In this document: piece by piece, positions 51,539-60,041 of the stretch | How positions within the stretch are numbered: the first letter of the stretch is position 1 | Layout of the letters: every line of letters starts with the position of its first letter | Source of the DNA: Roseovarius pacificus | GTDB lineage: Bacteria > Pseudomonadota > Alphaproteobacteria > Rhodobacterales > Rhodobacteraceae | Reading direction: 5' to 3' | DNA: 64,000 bases | NCBI RefSeq assembly: GCF_900142665.1 | Contig: NZ_FRBR01000011.1 | Coordinates: 1-64,000, forward strand | Program-made: the position numbers and the translations under genes | Notes under the pieces: model-generated | The model's input: the letters and a program-made list of their open reading frames with translations, nothing else | What the model was told of the DNA's origin: nothing | Databases searched by the model: none

Positions 51539-52651
51539 ATGCATCACAGGCACCTTCATCTATCCGGCTTTCTGCCAGTGCTCCCCCGCCCGGTCGGACG
51601 CGAGGTATGGCGTGCTTCGGCCGGGGCCGCCGTTGGCATCGCGCTCTGTGCAGCGTTGGCAATGGCCGTGCCGGACGCCGGGACCTTTCACCTGGCTTTG
51701 ATCGCTCCGCTCGGTGCATCCGCTGTTCTGGCATTCGCCGTTCCGAACGCCCCGCTCGCACAGCCATGGTCGGCAGTGGCCGGGAATACGCTTTCCGCGC
51801 TGATCGCAGTGATCGTCCTGTCCCTCTATTCCGGGCCATGGGCACCGGCCATCGCGGTGAGCCTTGCCATTGCCGCGATGATGCTTGCGCGTGCCTTGCA
51901 CCCGCCGGGCGGCGCTGTTGCCCTTCTTGCGGCGCTGGACCCGGACCCGGTGATCGAAGCGGGTTTCGTCTTTGCCCTGGCGCCAGTCGGCCTGATGACC
52001 GTGCTTCTGATCGGATCGGCCATTCTGTTCAACCGGGTGACGGGCCGTGTCTATCCGTTCCGGCACACGGGCGATGACGAAGAACAGGTTGAAGATGTCA
52101 GGCTCGGGCTGTCCGAGGAAGATCTGACCACGCTCCTGCAAACCTACAGGCAATCCTCGAATATCGGTGTGGCCGACCTCGGGCGTCTTCTTGCCGCCGC
52201 CGAGAGGGAGGCTGCGAACCACCGGTTCGACAACGTCACATGCGCGGATATCATGACCGCGGACCTCATCATCGTGGCGCCCGATACCGATGTCCGGCAA
52301 GCCGCAAAACTGTTCCGACAGCACAGGATCAAGAGCCTTCCGGTTGTCGGCACGGACGGTCGGTTCGGGGGGCTCATCCTGCAAGCGGACATCATCGACG
52401 CATTGGTGACATCGAAACTCGATCTGCGGATCGTGGGACGCGCCCCGAAAGTCACGGCGCAAAAGATCGCCCGCCCGGCAGACCGTTCCACGACAACCGA
52501 CACCCCGGTGGGCCAGATCCTGAACCGCCTTGCAATTCAGGGCACCGAAACGGTGCCGGTCATGGCGGGCGAGCGGCTTGCCGGGATCATCACCCGGTCG
52601 GACGTCATGCGCCTGTTGCTGACAGGGGCGCATGAGCGACAGACCGTGTGA
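51539..52651 (+). CDS. HPP-family membrane protein with two CBS domains
   Basis: This 370-residue protein has an N-terminal HPP domain with four to five membrane segments and the eponymous ARALHPPGGAVALLA (about residues 116-130), followed by two CBS domains (about 235-290 and 315-365, CADIMTADLIIVAPDTD and IITRSDVMRLL). CBS domains bind adenine nucleotides, suggesting energy-state control of transport. Some HPP proteins have been linked to nitrite transport, which would fit the neighbouring NO-response genes. Confidence 0.9.
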   Translation: MHHRHLHLSGFLPVLPRPVGREVWRASAGAAVGIALCAALAMAVPDAGTFHLALIAPLGASAVLAFAVPNAPLAQPWSAVAGNTLSALIAVIVLSLYSGPWAPAIAVSLAIAAMMLARALHPPGGAVALLAALDPDPVIEAGFVFALAPVGLMTVLLIGSAILFNRVTGRVYPFRHTGDDEEQVEDVRLGLSEEDLTTLLQTYRQSSNIGVADLGRLLAAAEREAANHRFDNVTCADIMTADLIIVAPDTDVRQAAKLFRQHRIKSLPVVGTDGRFGGLILQADIIDALVTSKLDLRIVGRAPKVTAQKIARPADRSTTTDTPVGQILNRLAIQGTETVPVMAGERLAGIITRSDVMRLLLTGAHERQTV

Positions 52652-52660
52652 GCCCTTTGT

Positions 52661-52942
52661 TCAACGACCCGTGGCGATATCGCGGGTCCGGGCGCGCACC
52701 GGGAAGGTCGATTGCGACAGATGTGTTCCGTCGCGATCCACGATCAGCCGCAAGGCCCGCGCGCCAGCGTAGAACGTGATGCGCCAGCGGCCTTCATCCT
52801 CGTCCTGTCCGGCCTCGCAAAGCGATGTGATGTGACCATTTCGGATACGCGTTCTGACGTCATCGGGCGTCAGGTCGAACGCCGAAGCCAGCAGATTGGC
52901 ATCGACGATGAATTCGTCCCCGTTCCGCTCGATTTTACTCAT
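52661..52942 (-). CDS. DUF6522-like small protein
   Basis: This 93-residue soluble protein begins MSKIERNGDEFIVDANLLA and has ITSLCEAGQDEDEGRWRITF. It resembles the DUF6522 proteins often found near nitrogen-oxide and cytochrome bd genes; this assignment is from memory of the pattern. The ATG overlaps the HTHP stop in ATGA, so it is co-transcribed with HTHP. Confidence 0.7.
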   Translation of the reverse strand: MSKIERNGDEFIVDANLLASAFDLTPDDVRTRIRNGHITSLCEAGQDEDEGRWRITFYAGARALRLIVDRDGTHLSQSTFPVRARTRDIATGR

Positions 52943-53172
52943 GATTTGCCCTGCCAATAGCCGTTTGCCGCGGCAACCGTCGCGAAATGCGTGGCAACCA
53001 CCTGACTGACGGCGATCAGGGCGTCAGGGTCCTCGGCATATTCGGGCCGCAACCTGTCGCGCACCCCGGCATCCGGTTGGGTCAGCTTTACCGCGACCCG
53101 CGAGAGTTTGACGGCAAGGTCATAGCCTTCTTCGGGGGTGGCGGTTTTCAGTGTCGGGAGCCAGCTTGTCAT
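52939..53172 (-). CDS. Hexameric tyrosine-coordinated haem protein (HTHP)
   Basis: This 77-residue protein matches the HTHP family first described from a roseobacter: WLPTLKTATPEEG, VKLSRVAVKLTQPDAGVRDRL and SQVVATHFATVAAANGYW. Tyr45 (LRPEYAED) is at the position of the haem-ligating tyrosine. HTHP forms hexamers with peroxidase/catalase-like activity and can react with NO. It forms a two-gene unit with the DUF6522-like gene and lies next to nsrR. Confidence 0.9.
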   Translation of the reverse strand: MTSWLPTLKTATPEEGYDLAVKLSRVAVKLTQPDAGVRDRLRPEYAEDPDALIAVSQVVATHFATVAAANGYWQGKS

Positions 53173-53247
53173 CGGTATGTCCTTCCGGTTCAGGTGGGGT
53201 ATCAGATGAAATGATGTATCGCGGTCATCCCGGTCGGCCGCTCTACG

Positions 53248-53664
53248 TCACGCGGCAACCCGTTCGGGCAACGCGATATCCGCAAGGGTCGATTGGTTCA
53301 GGTCTTCGATAAAGCTGGCCTCGGCATGGCGCAGCCGCACCTTGAGGCGACAGCAGCCCTCAATCGTGCAGTTGTTCCCATCGGGTCTGAAACATTCGAC
53401 CAGCGCCTGCCCTTGCTCCAGCAGCCGCACCACATCACCAAGCCTTATTTCCCCCGGATCACGGCGCAACCGGGCCCCGCCGCTCACGCCCCGGCGGGTT
53501 TCGACGATCCCGCCCTGGGCCAGCCGTTGCATAATTTTCGTCAGATGATTACGCGACAGTTTGAATTCTTCTGCCAGTTCGGCGGTCGAGTACGCCCGGT
53601 CGGGCGCACTGGCCATCCGCATCAGCATTCGAAGCCCGTAATCGGTGAAGGAAGTCAGCTGCAT
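53248..53664 (-). CDS. nsrR: Rrf2-family NO-responsive regulator NsrR
   Basis: This 138-residue Rrf2 protein has a winged helix (about 1-60, AELAEEFKLSRNHLTKIMQRL) and the cluster cysteines of NsrR: Cys91, Cys99 and Cys104 (or Cys105) in CFRPDGNNC-TIEGCC. Loss or nitrosylation of the Fe-S cluster relieves repression. It is divergent from the truncated-globin operon, and a perfect inverted repeat lies between them. Confidence 0.92.
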   Translation of the reverse strand: MQLTSFTDYGLRMLMRMASAPDRAYSTAELAEEFKLSRNHLTKIMQRLAQGGIVETRRGVSGGARLRRDPGEIRLGDVVRLLEQGQALVECFRPDGNNCTIEGCCRLKVRLRHAEASFIEDLNQSTLADIALPERVAA

Positions 53665-53686
53665 GGTATACGATTGCCCTTAATTC

Positions 53687-53701
53687 GGTATTTACAATAC
53701 C
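53687..53701. promoter_or_regulatory. Probable NsrR operator
   Basis: GGTATT-TAC-AATACC is a perfect inverted repeat (53687-53692 and 53696-53701) in the 86-nt divergent region, the kind of AT-rich dyad NsrR binds. A second palindrome CTTGAATTCAAG follows at 53719-53730. Confidence 0.6.
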
Positions 53702-53750
53702 TATTTAACAGAGATAGGCTTGAATTCAAGTTCAAACGCCGGAGATTCCC

Positions 53751-54194
53751 GTGCCCGCCATCGACCCTGAAATCGTTTCCGCCCGCCCGCAAGTGACCGC
53801 CCGGATCATGGCGCGGACCGGGCTGGACGAGGCCAAGCTGACCGAACTGGTGCACCGCTTCTATGGCAAGGTGCGCGCGGATTCGGCGCTTGGTCCGATC
53901 TTCGCGGAGCGGATTTCGGATTGGGGCCCGCATCTGGACCGGATGGTGGCCTTCTGGTCGTCGGTCGCGTTGATGACGGGCCGGTATCACGGGGCCCCTG
54001 TACCGGCCCATGTCGGCCTGCCCGTGGACTGGGATCATTTCGACCGCTGGCTGACGCTGTTTCGCGAAACCGCGACCGAAACCTGCCCGCCCGAAGGCGC
54101 GGCGCATGTCATCGAACGCGCCGAGCGGATCGCACGCTCGCTGCATATGGCGGTCGAGGATGCGAAACCCCGGACAATTCCATCACTGCTCTGA
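53751..54194 (+). CDS. Group III truncated hemoglobin
   Basis: This 147-residue globin has the group III pattern: HRFYGKVRADSALGPIF (B/E helices), FWSSVALMTGRYHGAPVPAH with the proximal His near residue 87, and HFDRWLTLFRETA. Such globins bind NO or oxygen tightly and are induced by nitrosative stress. It starts with GTG at 53751, with GGAG upstream, and is first in an operon of five. Confidence 0.92.
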   Translation: MPAIDPEIVSARPQVTARIMARTGLDEAKLTELVHRFYGKVRADSALGPIFAERISDWGPHLDRMVAFWSSVALMTGRYHGAPVPAHVGLPVDWDHFDRWLTLFRETATETCPPEGAAHVIERAERIARSLHMAVEDAKPRTIPSLL

Positions 54195-54209
54195 CCCGAG
54201 GATACGGAC

Positions 54210-54695
54210 ATGACAAAACCACTGCCCCCACAAGACCCGAGTGACCTGACCAATTTCATCGAGACGGAATATCACGCGAAACATCGTGCCCAGCTTCCTG
54301 AACTGGCGACCTTGTCGGAAAAGGTCGAAGCGGTCCATGCCGGGCAAACGGACGTTCCCGCCGGATTGGCCGACCTGCTGCACCGGATGATCGGTGATCT
54401 GGAAGTTCACATGAAGAAAGAGGAACTGATCCTGTTCCCCGCCATTCGCAATGCGGCGGCGGGGCTGGATGCGCCGATTGCGGCGATGCGCGCGGATCAT
54501 GACAACCACGAAGCCGAAGTCGGCCAAATCCGGCACCTGACCAACAACCTGACATTGCCGGAAGGCGCCTGTCGAAGCTGGACGCGGCTTTATACCGGGG
54601 TCGGTGAATTCCTTGACGACCTCGAAGAGCATATCCGGCTGGAGAACGACGTGCTGTTTCCACAATTCGAAACGCGGGAGACAGGCCATGTCTGA
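54210..54695 (+). CDS. Hemerythrin-like di-iron protein (RIC/YtfE-like, without ScdA N-domain)
   Basis: This 161-residue helical protein has the di-iron ligands spread over His22/His25, His67 with Glu71 (VHMKKEE), His97 and His141 with Glu145 (EEHIRLE). Its spacing is that of YtfE/RIC proteins, which repair Fe-S clusters or handle NO, but the short N-terminal ScdA_N domain is absent. It lies 15 nt after the globin gene. Confidence 0.87.
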   Translation: MTKPLPPQDPSDLTNFIETEYHAKHRAQLPELATLSEKVEAVHAGQTDVPAGLADLLHRMIGDLEVHMKKEELILFPAIRNAAAGLDAPIAAMRADHDNHEAEVGQIRHLTNNLTLPEGACRSWTRLYTGVGEFLDDLEEHIRLENDVLFPQFETRETGHV

Positions 54696-55032
54696 TCTAC
54701 ACCTCCCAAAACCCACCAGGGACCTTGTCGACCGGCGTCATGCCCTGGCACCCGATACCGAAGACGCATTCCGCGCGTTCTCGAAAGCGGTGTTCGCCGA
54801 AGGGGCACTCGATACACACACCAAGCAACTCATCGCGGTGGCTGTGGCGCATGTGACCCAATGCCCGTGGTGCATCGAAGGCCATGTCAAGGCGGCCAAG
54901 CGTGAGGGGGCCTCGGGCGAACAGATCATGGAAGCCATCTGGGTTGCGTCTGAAATGCGCGCCGGGGCGGCTTGGGCCCATGCGCTTAAAGCGGTAGATC
55001 TGATCGACGACGCGGGCCAACGGGACAGCTGA
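54688..55032 (+). CDS. AhpD-like carboxymuconolactone decarboxylase family protein
   Basis: This 114-residue protein has the redox pair Cys59-x2-Cys62 and His66 in CPWCIEGH, the AhpD/CMD active site. It probably reduces a peroxidase or scavenges reactive species. The start overlaps the hemerythrin stop by 8 nt, and the stop overlaps the DUF488 start (TGATG). Confidence 0.9.
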   Translation: MSDLHLPKPTRDLVDRRHALAPDTEDAFRAFSKAVFAEGALDTHTKQLIAVAVAHVTQCPWCIEGHVKAAKREGASGEQIMEAIWVASEMRAGAAWAHALKAVDLIDDAGQRDS

Positions 55033-55448
55033 TGCCGACCCGACCGTCCGTCTCTGACACCCCCGCCGGGCGCATCCGCATCAAGCGGATTTATCGCGCG
55101 GCGCGGGTCTCGGACGGCAAGCGGATTCTGGTCGATCGTCTTTGGCCACGCGGCGTGGCGAAGGACCGCGCCCGGCTGTTCGGCTGGTGCAAGGACATCG
55201 CGCCGAGCGATACGTTGCGGCACTGGTTTCATGCCAATCCCGATCAGTGGCAGGACTTCGTCACGCGCTACCGGGCGGAACTCGCCACGCGCGAAGATTT
55301 GGTGTGCGAGCTTGCCGGATACGCGAAGGGCGATGTCGTCACGCTGCTCTATGCCTCTAAGGACGAAGAACATAACAACGCCATCGTGCTGCGGGACTAC
55401 CTGCGCCGATGGTTGGAAAGGGAGGGGAAAAATGATGGACCGGCCTAA
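55032..55448 (+). CDS. DUF488 family protein
   Basis: This 138-residue DUF488 protein has the signature VDRLWPRGVAKD (about residues 34-45), PDQWQDFVTRYRAEL, and VTLLYASKDEEHNNA with a C-terminal basic helix. The fold is known but no function is established. Co-transcription with NO-response genes (TGATG overlap upstream, 17-nt overlap downstream) suggests a stress role. Confidence 0.9.
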   Translation: MPTRPSVSDTPAGRIRIKRIYRAARVSDGKRILVDRLWPRGVAKDRARLFGWCKDIAPSDTLRHWFHANPDQWQDFVTRYRAELATREDLVCELAGYAKGDVVTLLYASKDEEHNNAIVLRDYLRRWLEREGKNDGPA

Positions 55449-56472
55449 TGACGAGCCTCTGCGAACGCCGCTTTGCGATCTGCTTGGATGCGAGGTGCCC
55501 ATTCTGCTGGCGGGCATGGGTGGCGTGTCCCGGTGGGAACTGGCGGCGGCGGTGGCCAATGCGGGGGGCTACGGGATGTTGGGGATGGTGCGCGAACCCA
55601 CCGACCTGATCACACGGGAAGTCACCGCGATGCAGGCGGCAACGGACCGGCCCTTTGCCGTCAACTTGATCCCGGCGGCGACAGAGCCGCAGTTGCTTGA
55701 GGCGCAGATCGCCTGTTGCCTCGATCTTGGGGTGACAGCCTTCTGCTTTTTCTGGGATGTGATGCCGGATGTGGTGGCGCGGGTGAAAAACGCGGGATGT
55801 CTCGTATTGCATCAGGTCGGGACGGAGGCCGCCGCGCGACTGGCCGAAAAGGCCGGGGCGGATATGATCATCGCACAGGGGATCGAGGCGGGCGGCCATG
55901 TGCACGGGCGAAGCCCGGCCTTCGGGCTGGCGGACCGGATACTGGCCGGGACCGACCTGCCGGTCGTCGTCTCGGGCGGGATCGCGACGGGTGAAGGGCT
56001 TGCCGCCGCGTTGGCGATCGGCGCCAGCGGCGTACAATGCGGCACCGCCTTTCTGGCGACGGAAGAATCCTTTGCGCATTCCTATCACAAATCCCGCATC
56101 GTCGAGGCCAAGGGCGAGGATACGGTGCTGACCGATGTGTTCGTTCTGAACTGGCCGAAGGGCGCTGCGGTGCGGGTGATCGGCAACAGTGTGACCGAAG
56201 GACTCAAGGGCAACTATCTTGGCCACGACCCGGACAGCCTGCCGCGCGAGACCATCGCCCATGACGACGATCAGCCCCGCCTGCGCTTCAGCACGGATTC
56301 ACCCTTGCGCACGACAACCGGCGATCTGGAAGCGATGGCGCTCTATGCCGGTCAAGGCGCGGGAAATATTCCCGATATCGTCCCCGCCGCGACACGGCTT
56401 GCCGGAATCGCCTCGCAAGCCAGAAACATACTGGCAAGTACAGTCCGGGAGGGTTCTGGCCCGGCTTCATGA
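55432..56472 (+). CDS. Nitronate monooxygenase / 2-enoyl reductase-like FMN protein
   Basis: This 346-residue TIM-barrel protein has the NMO-family segments LLAGMGGVSRWELAAAVANAGG, AQGIEAGGHVHG and VVVSGGIATGEGLAAALAIGASGVQCGTAF, which bind FMN. It could oxidise alkyl nitronates, whose nitro forms can arise in nitrosative conditions, or reduce an enoyl substrate. GGAGGGG precedes tandem ATGs at 55432/55435. It ends the globin operon. Confidence 0.87.
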   Translation: MMDRPNDEPLRTPLCDLLGCEVPILLAGMGGVSRWELAAAVANAGGYGMLGMVREPTDLITREVTAMQAATDRPFAVNLIPAATEPQLLEAQIACCLDLGVTAFCFFWDVMPDVVARVKNAGCLVLHQVGTEAAARLAEKAGADMIIAQGIEAGGHVHGRSPAFGLADRILAGTDLPVVVSGGIATGEGLAAALAIGASGVQCGTAFLATEESFAHSYHKSRIVEAKGEDTVLTDVFVLNWPKGAAVRVIGNSVTEGLKGNYLGHDPDSLPRETIAHDDDQPRLRFSTDSPLRTTTGDLEAMALYAGQGAGNIPDIVPAATRLAGIASQARNILASTVREGSGPAS

Positions 56473-56622
56473 GCGATTTGGCAAAGGCCCCCAGAGGCGC
56501 ATAGGGAGAGCCTGTGACAAAGCTGGGACTTTAGAAATATGCCGGCAAGACATATTGACTGTCGGCATGATCGAATCCGTCACACGCCAGCGCCAAATGA
56601 CGAGCATCGCCATGCCAGAGCC

Positions 56623-58260
56623 ATGCGACACCGATTAGATGCCGATCCCGTCGCGCAGGTGGCCTGGGCCGTTTCAGCGCTGCTTTGGATTCCGCAAGCC
56701 TGGTTTGCGGCCTCACTGATTGCTGGCTTGCTGCAACAATCGTCAACGCAAGACATGACTACGAAACTCGCCCTGTTCGCGCTTTTGGGCGGTGTGCGCG
56801 TCGGTCTGGATCATTTCGCTCAAACGCGGCTCGTCCGGGATGCGCGACGCTCCGTCGCAACGCTTCGGCAAGACCTTCTGAACCGCGAGGCCGGGCGCAG
56901 CCCAAGCGATGACGCCCGGCCCGATTCCGGCGCTCTGGCGGCGCTTCTTACCGAAAAACTGGACATGCTGATCCCCGCGCTGACGCGCTACCAACCCGCG
57001 ATGATGCGGGTTCGGACAGTTCCGCCTGTCATTCTCGTTCTGGCGCTGTGGCACTCATGGGCCGTCGGATTGGTCCTGCTGGTGGCCGGGCCGCTCATTC
57101 CGGTGTTTCAGGCATTGGTCGGAATGGCCGCGAAACAGGCCAGCGCGCAGCAACTGGAAGAGGTATCTACCCTGAACACGATGCTTCTGGACCGCTTGCG
57201 CGCCCTGCCCGACCTTCGGCTTCTGGGGGCCGTGGGACGCATGACCGAGGATTTCCGGCTTCGGGCAGATGCCCTGCGCGAACGGTCGATGCGTGTTCTG
57301 CGTCTGGCCTTCCTGTCATCGACCGTGCTCGAACTGTTTTCCGCCATCGGTGTTGCCATGGTGGCGGTCTATGTAGGCTTTCTCCTGTTGGGGCAAATCG
57401 ACTTTGGCTACTGGGCCAGCCCACTGAATGCGACCGAAGGTATCTGGCTGCTGATGCTGGCCCCGGCCTTTTTCGAACCCCTGCGCGAACTGGCCGCCGC
57501 CTGGCACGACAAGGCCGCCGCCGAGGCGGTCAATGACGAACTGGACGTACTGCAAGCGGGCGAATTTCTGCCCTTGCCCGGCGGCACCGGCAGGGCACCG
57601 GCCCTTCAAGGTCCGGCACATATCCGAACCCGCTCGCTTGGCGTGCAACTGGCGGATCACCGGATCGTTTTTCCCGATCTCGATATCCCGCCGGGTGCAC
57701 GCGTGGCCCTGACCGGCCCCAGCGGGTCGGGCAAAAGCACGCTTCTGGCTTGTCTCGCGGCCCTGCGCACCCCCGATCACGGGACAATCGAGGTTGCCGG
57801 TCATGTGCTCGATCCGGCAACAGCCGCCGCATGGCGCGCACGCCTGGGCTGGTTGCCGCAGGATGTCCATTTCCTGAACCGCAGTCTTCTGGGCAACCTG
57901 TTGTTGAACGGGCGCAAGGTTGACGACCCCACTCTGCAAAGCGCCCTGCAAAAGGCCCAGGCTGACAGGATCGTGGCGCGGCTGCCGCATGGGCTGCACA
58001 CCCGGCTTGGCGAAACCGGCGTGGGGGTCTCGGGGGGCGAGGCGCGGCGGCTGCTTATCGCCCGCCTGTGGCTTTCGCAGGCCGACGTGATCCTGGCCGA
58101 CGAACCGACGGCGGATCTGGACCGTATAACTGCCGACGCGGTGACCGACGCGCTTCTGGACCTGTCGGCATCGGGGCGCACCCTGATCGTGGCGACACAT
58201 GATGCCGCACTGGCGGACCGGATGGATCGTGTCGTTTCACTCGACGGAGGGGTGGGCTGA
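56623..58260 (+). CDS. cydD: Thiol reductant ABC exporter subunit CydD
   Basis: This 545-residue half-transporter has six membrane segments (about 10-290), then an ATPase domain with Walker A GPSGSGKST, signature VSGGEARRL and Walker B VILADEPTADLD. CydDC exports cysteine and glutathione to the periplasm and is needed to assemble cytochrome bd. The ATG at 56623 is chosen; upstream in-frame codons read through a weakly coding stretch. Its stop overlaps cydC (TGATG). Confidence 0.9.
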   Translation: MRHRLDADPVAQVAWAVSALLWIPQAWFAASLIAGLLQQSSTQDMTTKLALFALLGGVRVGLDHFAQTRLVRDARRSVATLRQDLLNREAGRSPSDDARPDSGALAALLTEKLDMLIPALTRYQPAMMRVRTVPPVILVLALWHSWAVGLVLLVAGPLIPVFQALVGMAAKQASAQQLEEVSTLNTMLLDRLRALPDLRLLGAVGRMTEDFRLRADALRERSMRVLRLAFLSSTVLELFSAIGVAMVAVYVGFLLLGQIDFGYWASPLNATEGIWLLMLAPAFFEPLRELAAAWHDKAAAEAVNDELDVLQAGEFLPLPGGTGRAPALQGPAHIRTRSLGVQLADHRIVFPDLDIPPGARVALTGPSGSGKSTLLACLAALRTPDHGTIEVAGHVLDPATAAAWRARLGWLPQDVHFLNRSLLGNLLLNGRKVDDPTLQSALQKAQADRIVARLPHGLHTRLGETGVGVSGGEARRLLIARLWLSQADVILADEPTADLDRITADAVTDALLDLSASGRTLIVATHDAALADRMDRVVSLDGGVG

Positions 58261-59930
58261 TGCGCTGGCTCTGGCGGATCTACCGGCTGCTTTGGCGCTC
58301 CGACCGGGTGGCGATGCGGCGCGGGCTTGCCCTTTCGGTCGCGGTCCTTGTCGCGGGTGCGGCGCTGTTGGGATTGTCGGGATGGTTCATTACCGCCGCC
58401 GCCGGTGCCGGGCTGATCGGAATGGGCGCCGTTTTCGATGTCTTCCGCCCCAGTGCCGGGGTACGGTTCCTTGCGCTTGGAAGGACAGCCGCGCGCTATG
58501 GTGAGCGTGTCCTGACGCATGATGCCACGCTGCGCGCCCTGGCCAACCTGCGCGTGCGGCTTCTGGCAGGCATCGCTGCGCGGCCCTGGCGGCAACTGAC
58601 GCGGATGCGTGGCTCGCAAACGCTGAACCGGATCGTCGCCGATGTCGATGCGCTGGACGGGGTGATGCTGCGCCTTGCGATCCCGTTCCTTGCGGGTGCA
58701 TCGACCCTCGGGCTTGGGCTCATGGTGCTGGCTTGGCTGGTCGCACCGGTCGTTGCGCTGTGGGTGGTGGCCGTTCTTGGGCTGGGCGGCGCGGCAGGTC
58801 TGGGTATGGCGGCGCGGCGTTCACGCCGGGCGGCCCGACGGGCCGAGGCGGCAATGCAGGCCCTGCGAACCCGGAGCATGGACATGATGCGCGCCAAGAC
58901 CGATCTGGCCATGCTTGGCGTGCTGGATCGCGCACAAGCAGATTTTCACAACGCGGCAAACCGGATGGAAGCGGCCCGCGCCGAGGTGGACCGCGCCGAA
59001 CACCGCGCCGCGCTGGCCCTTGGCCTGTCGGCGCTTCTGGCTGCCACGGGCGCATTGGGCCTTGGCGCATCGCTGACGCAAAGCGGCACGCTGACCCCGG
59101 CACAGGCCGCATTGGGGTTCTTTGCGGCACTTGCCCTTGCCGAGATATTCGGCCCCCTGCGGCGGGGCATGGCGGATCTGGGGCGCATGACAGACGCGGC
59201 TCGCCGTGTCGGGCGGCAACTCGACACGGCAACCGTATCGCATGACCCTGCCGATGTCGAAGGTGACGCCTCGCATACCCGATTGAGCTTGCAGGATGTC
59301 GGCTGGCAGGACAACAACGCGTGCGCCCCGGTCATATCGGATGTGACACTGGAACTCGGCCCCGGCGACATGGTCGTGCTTACCGGACCAAGCGGGTGCG
59401 GGAAAAGCACGATCCTGCATCTTGCCGCCGGGCTCCTGCATCCGACCGAAGGCCATGCGCTACTCGACGGGCGTAACCTTGCCGACTGGAATGAAATGGA
59501 ACTGCGGGCGCGCACGGGCCTGCTTGCGCAACGCAGTGTCCTGACACGCGGCACGGTGGCAAGCATCCTGCGCGTGGCCAAGCCCGAAGCCAGCGATGAG
59601 GAAATGCGCGCGGTTCTCGACGCCGTTGCGCTGTGGCCGGTCCTGGCCCGGCGTGGCGGATTGCAGGCGGAACTGGCCGAAACCGGCACGGGCCTGTCAG
59701 GCGGAGAAACGCGCCGACTGGCGCTGGCGCGGGTTCTGATCCGCCGCCCGGCGATCCTGCTGCTGGACGAGCCCACAACCGGTCTCGATCCGGCAACGGC
59801 TTGCGCGGTTCTGGATGGGGTACGGACAATTTGCCCCGACAGCGCAATACTCCTCGCCTCGCATAGCCCTGTCGAAACCGAATGGGCGCGCGCGGCTGGA
59901 GGATCAATCATATCAATCGGCAAAGGATAG
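58260..59930 (+). CDS. cydC: Thiol reductant ABC exporter subunit CydC
   Basis: This 556-residue partner of CydD has a membrane domain (about 15-300) and an ATPase domain with Walker A GPSGCGKST, signature LSGGETRRL and Walker B ILLLDEPTTGLD. It starts in the TGATG overlap with cydD. The 111-nt gap to cydA holds an FNR-type site, so cydAB may have its own promoter in addition to read-through. Confidence 0.93.
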   Translation: MRWLWRIYRLLWRSDRVAMRRGLALSVAVLVAGAALLGLSGWFITAAAGAGLIGMGAVFDVFRPSAGVRFLALGRTAARYGERVLTHDATLRALANLRVRLLAGIAARPWRQLTRMRGSQTLNRIVADVDALDGVMLRLAIPFLAGASTLGLGLMVLAWLVAPVVALWVVAVLGLGGAAGLGMAARRSRRAARRAEAAMQALRTRSMDMMRAKTDLAMLGVLDRAQADFHNAANRMEAARAEVDRAEHRAALALGLSALLAATGALGLGASLTQSGTLTPAQAALGFFAALALAEIFGPLRRGMADLGRMTDAARRVGRQLDTATVSHDPADVEGDASHTRLSLQDVGWQDNNACAPVISDVTLELGPGDMVVLTGPSGCGKSTILHLAAGLLHPTEGHALLDGRNLADWNEMELRARTGLLAQRSVLTRGTVASILRVAKPEASDEEMRAVLDAVALWPVLARRGGLQAELAETGTGLSGGETRRLALARVLIRRPAILLLDEPTTGLDPATACAVLDGVRTICPDSAILLASHSPVETEWARAAGGSIISIGKG

Positions 59931-59948
59931 GAATTTCTGAATATTACT

Positions 59949-59962
59949 TTGACCTGAATCAA
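59949..59962 (+). promoter_or_regulatory. FNR-type site upstream of cydA
   Basis: TTGAC-CTGA-ATCAA matches the FNR/FnrL dyad TTGAT-N4-ATCAA at nine of ten positions. A weak -10-like TATTGA lies at 59984-59989, so the site centre would be near -41, a class II activation position. This predicts cydAB induction at low oxygen. Confidence 0.7.
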
Positions 59963-60041
59963 AGATTTATTTGCAATACACCTTATTGATCTACTTGTAC
60001 CCACGCCAGAAGGCGCCCTTCGGGGCCGGAGAGTAGACATT

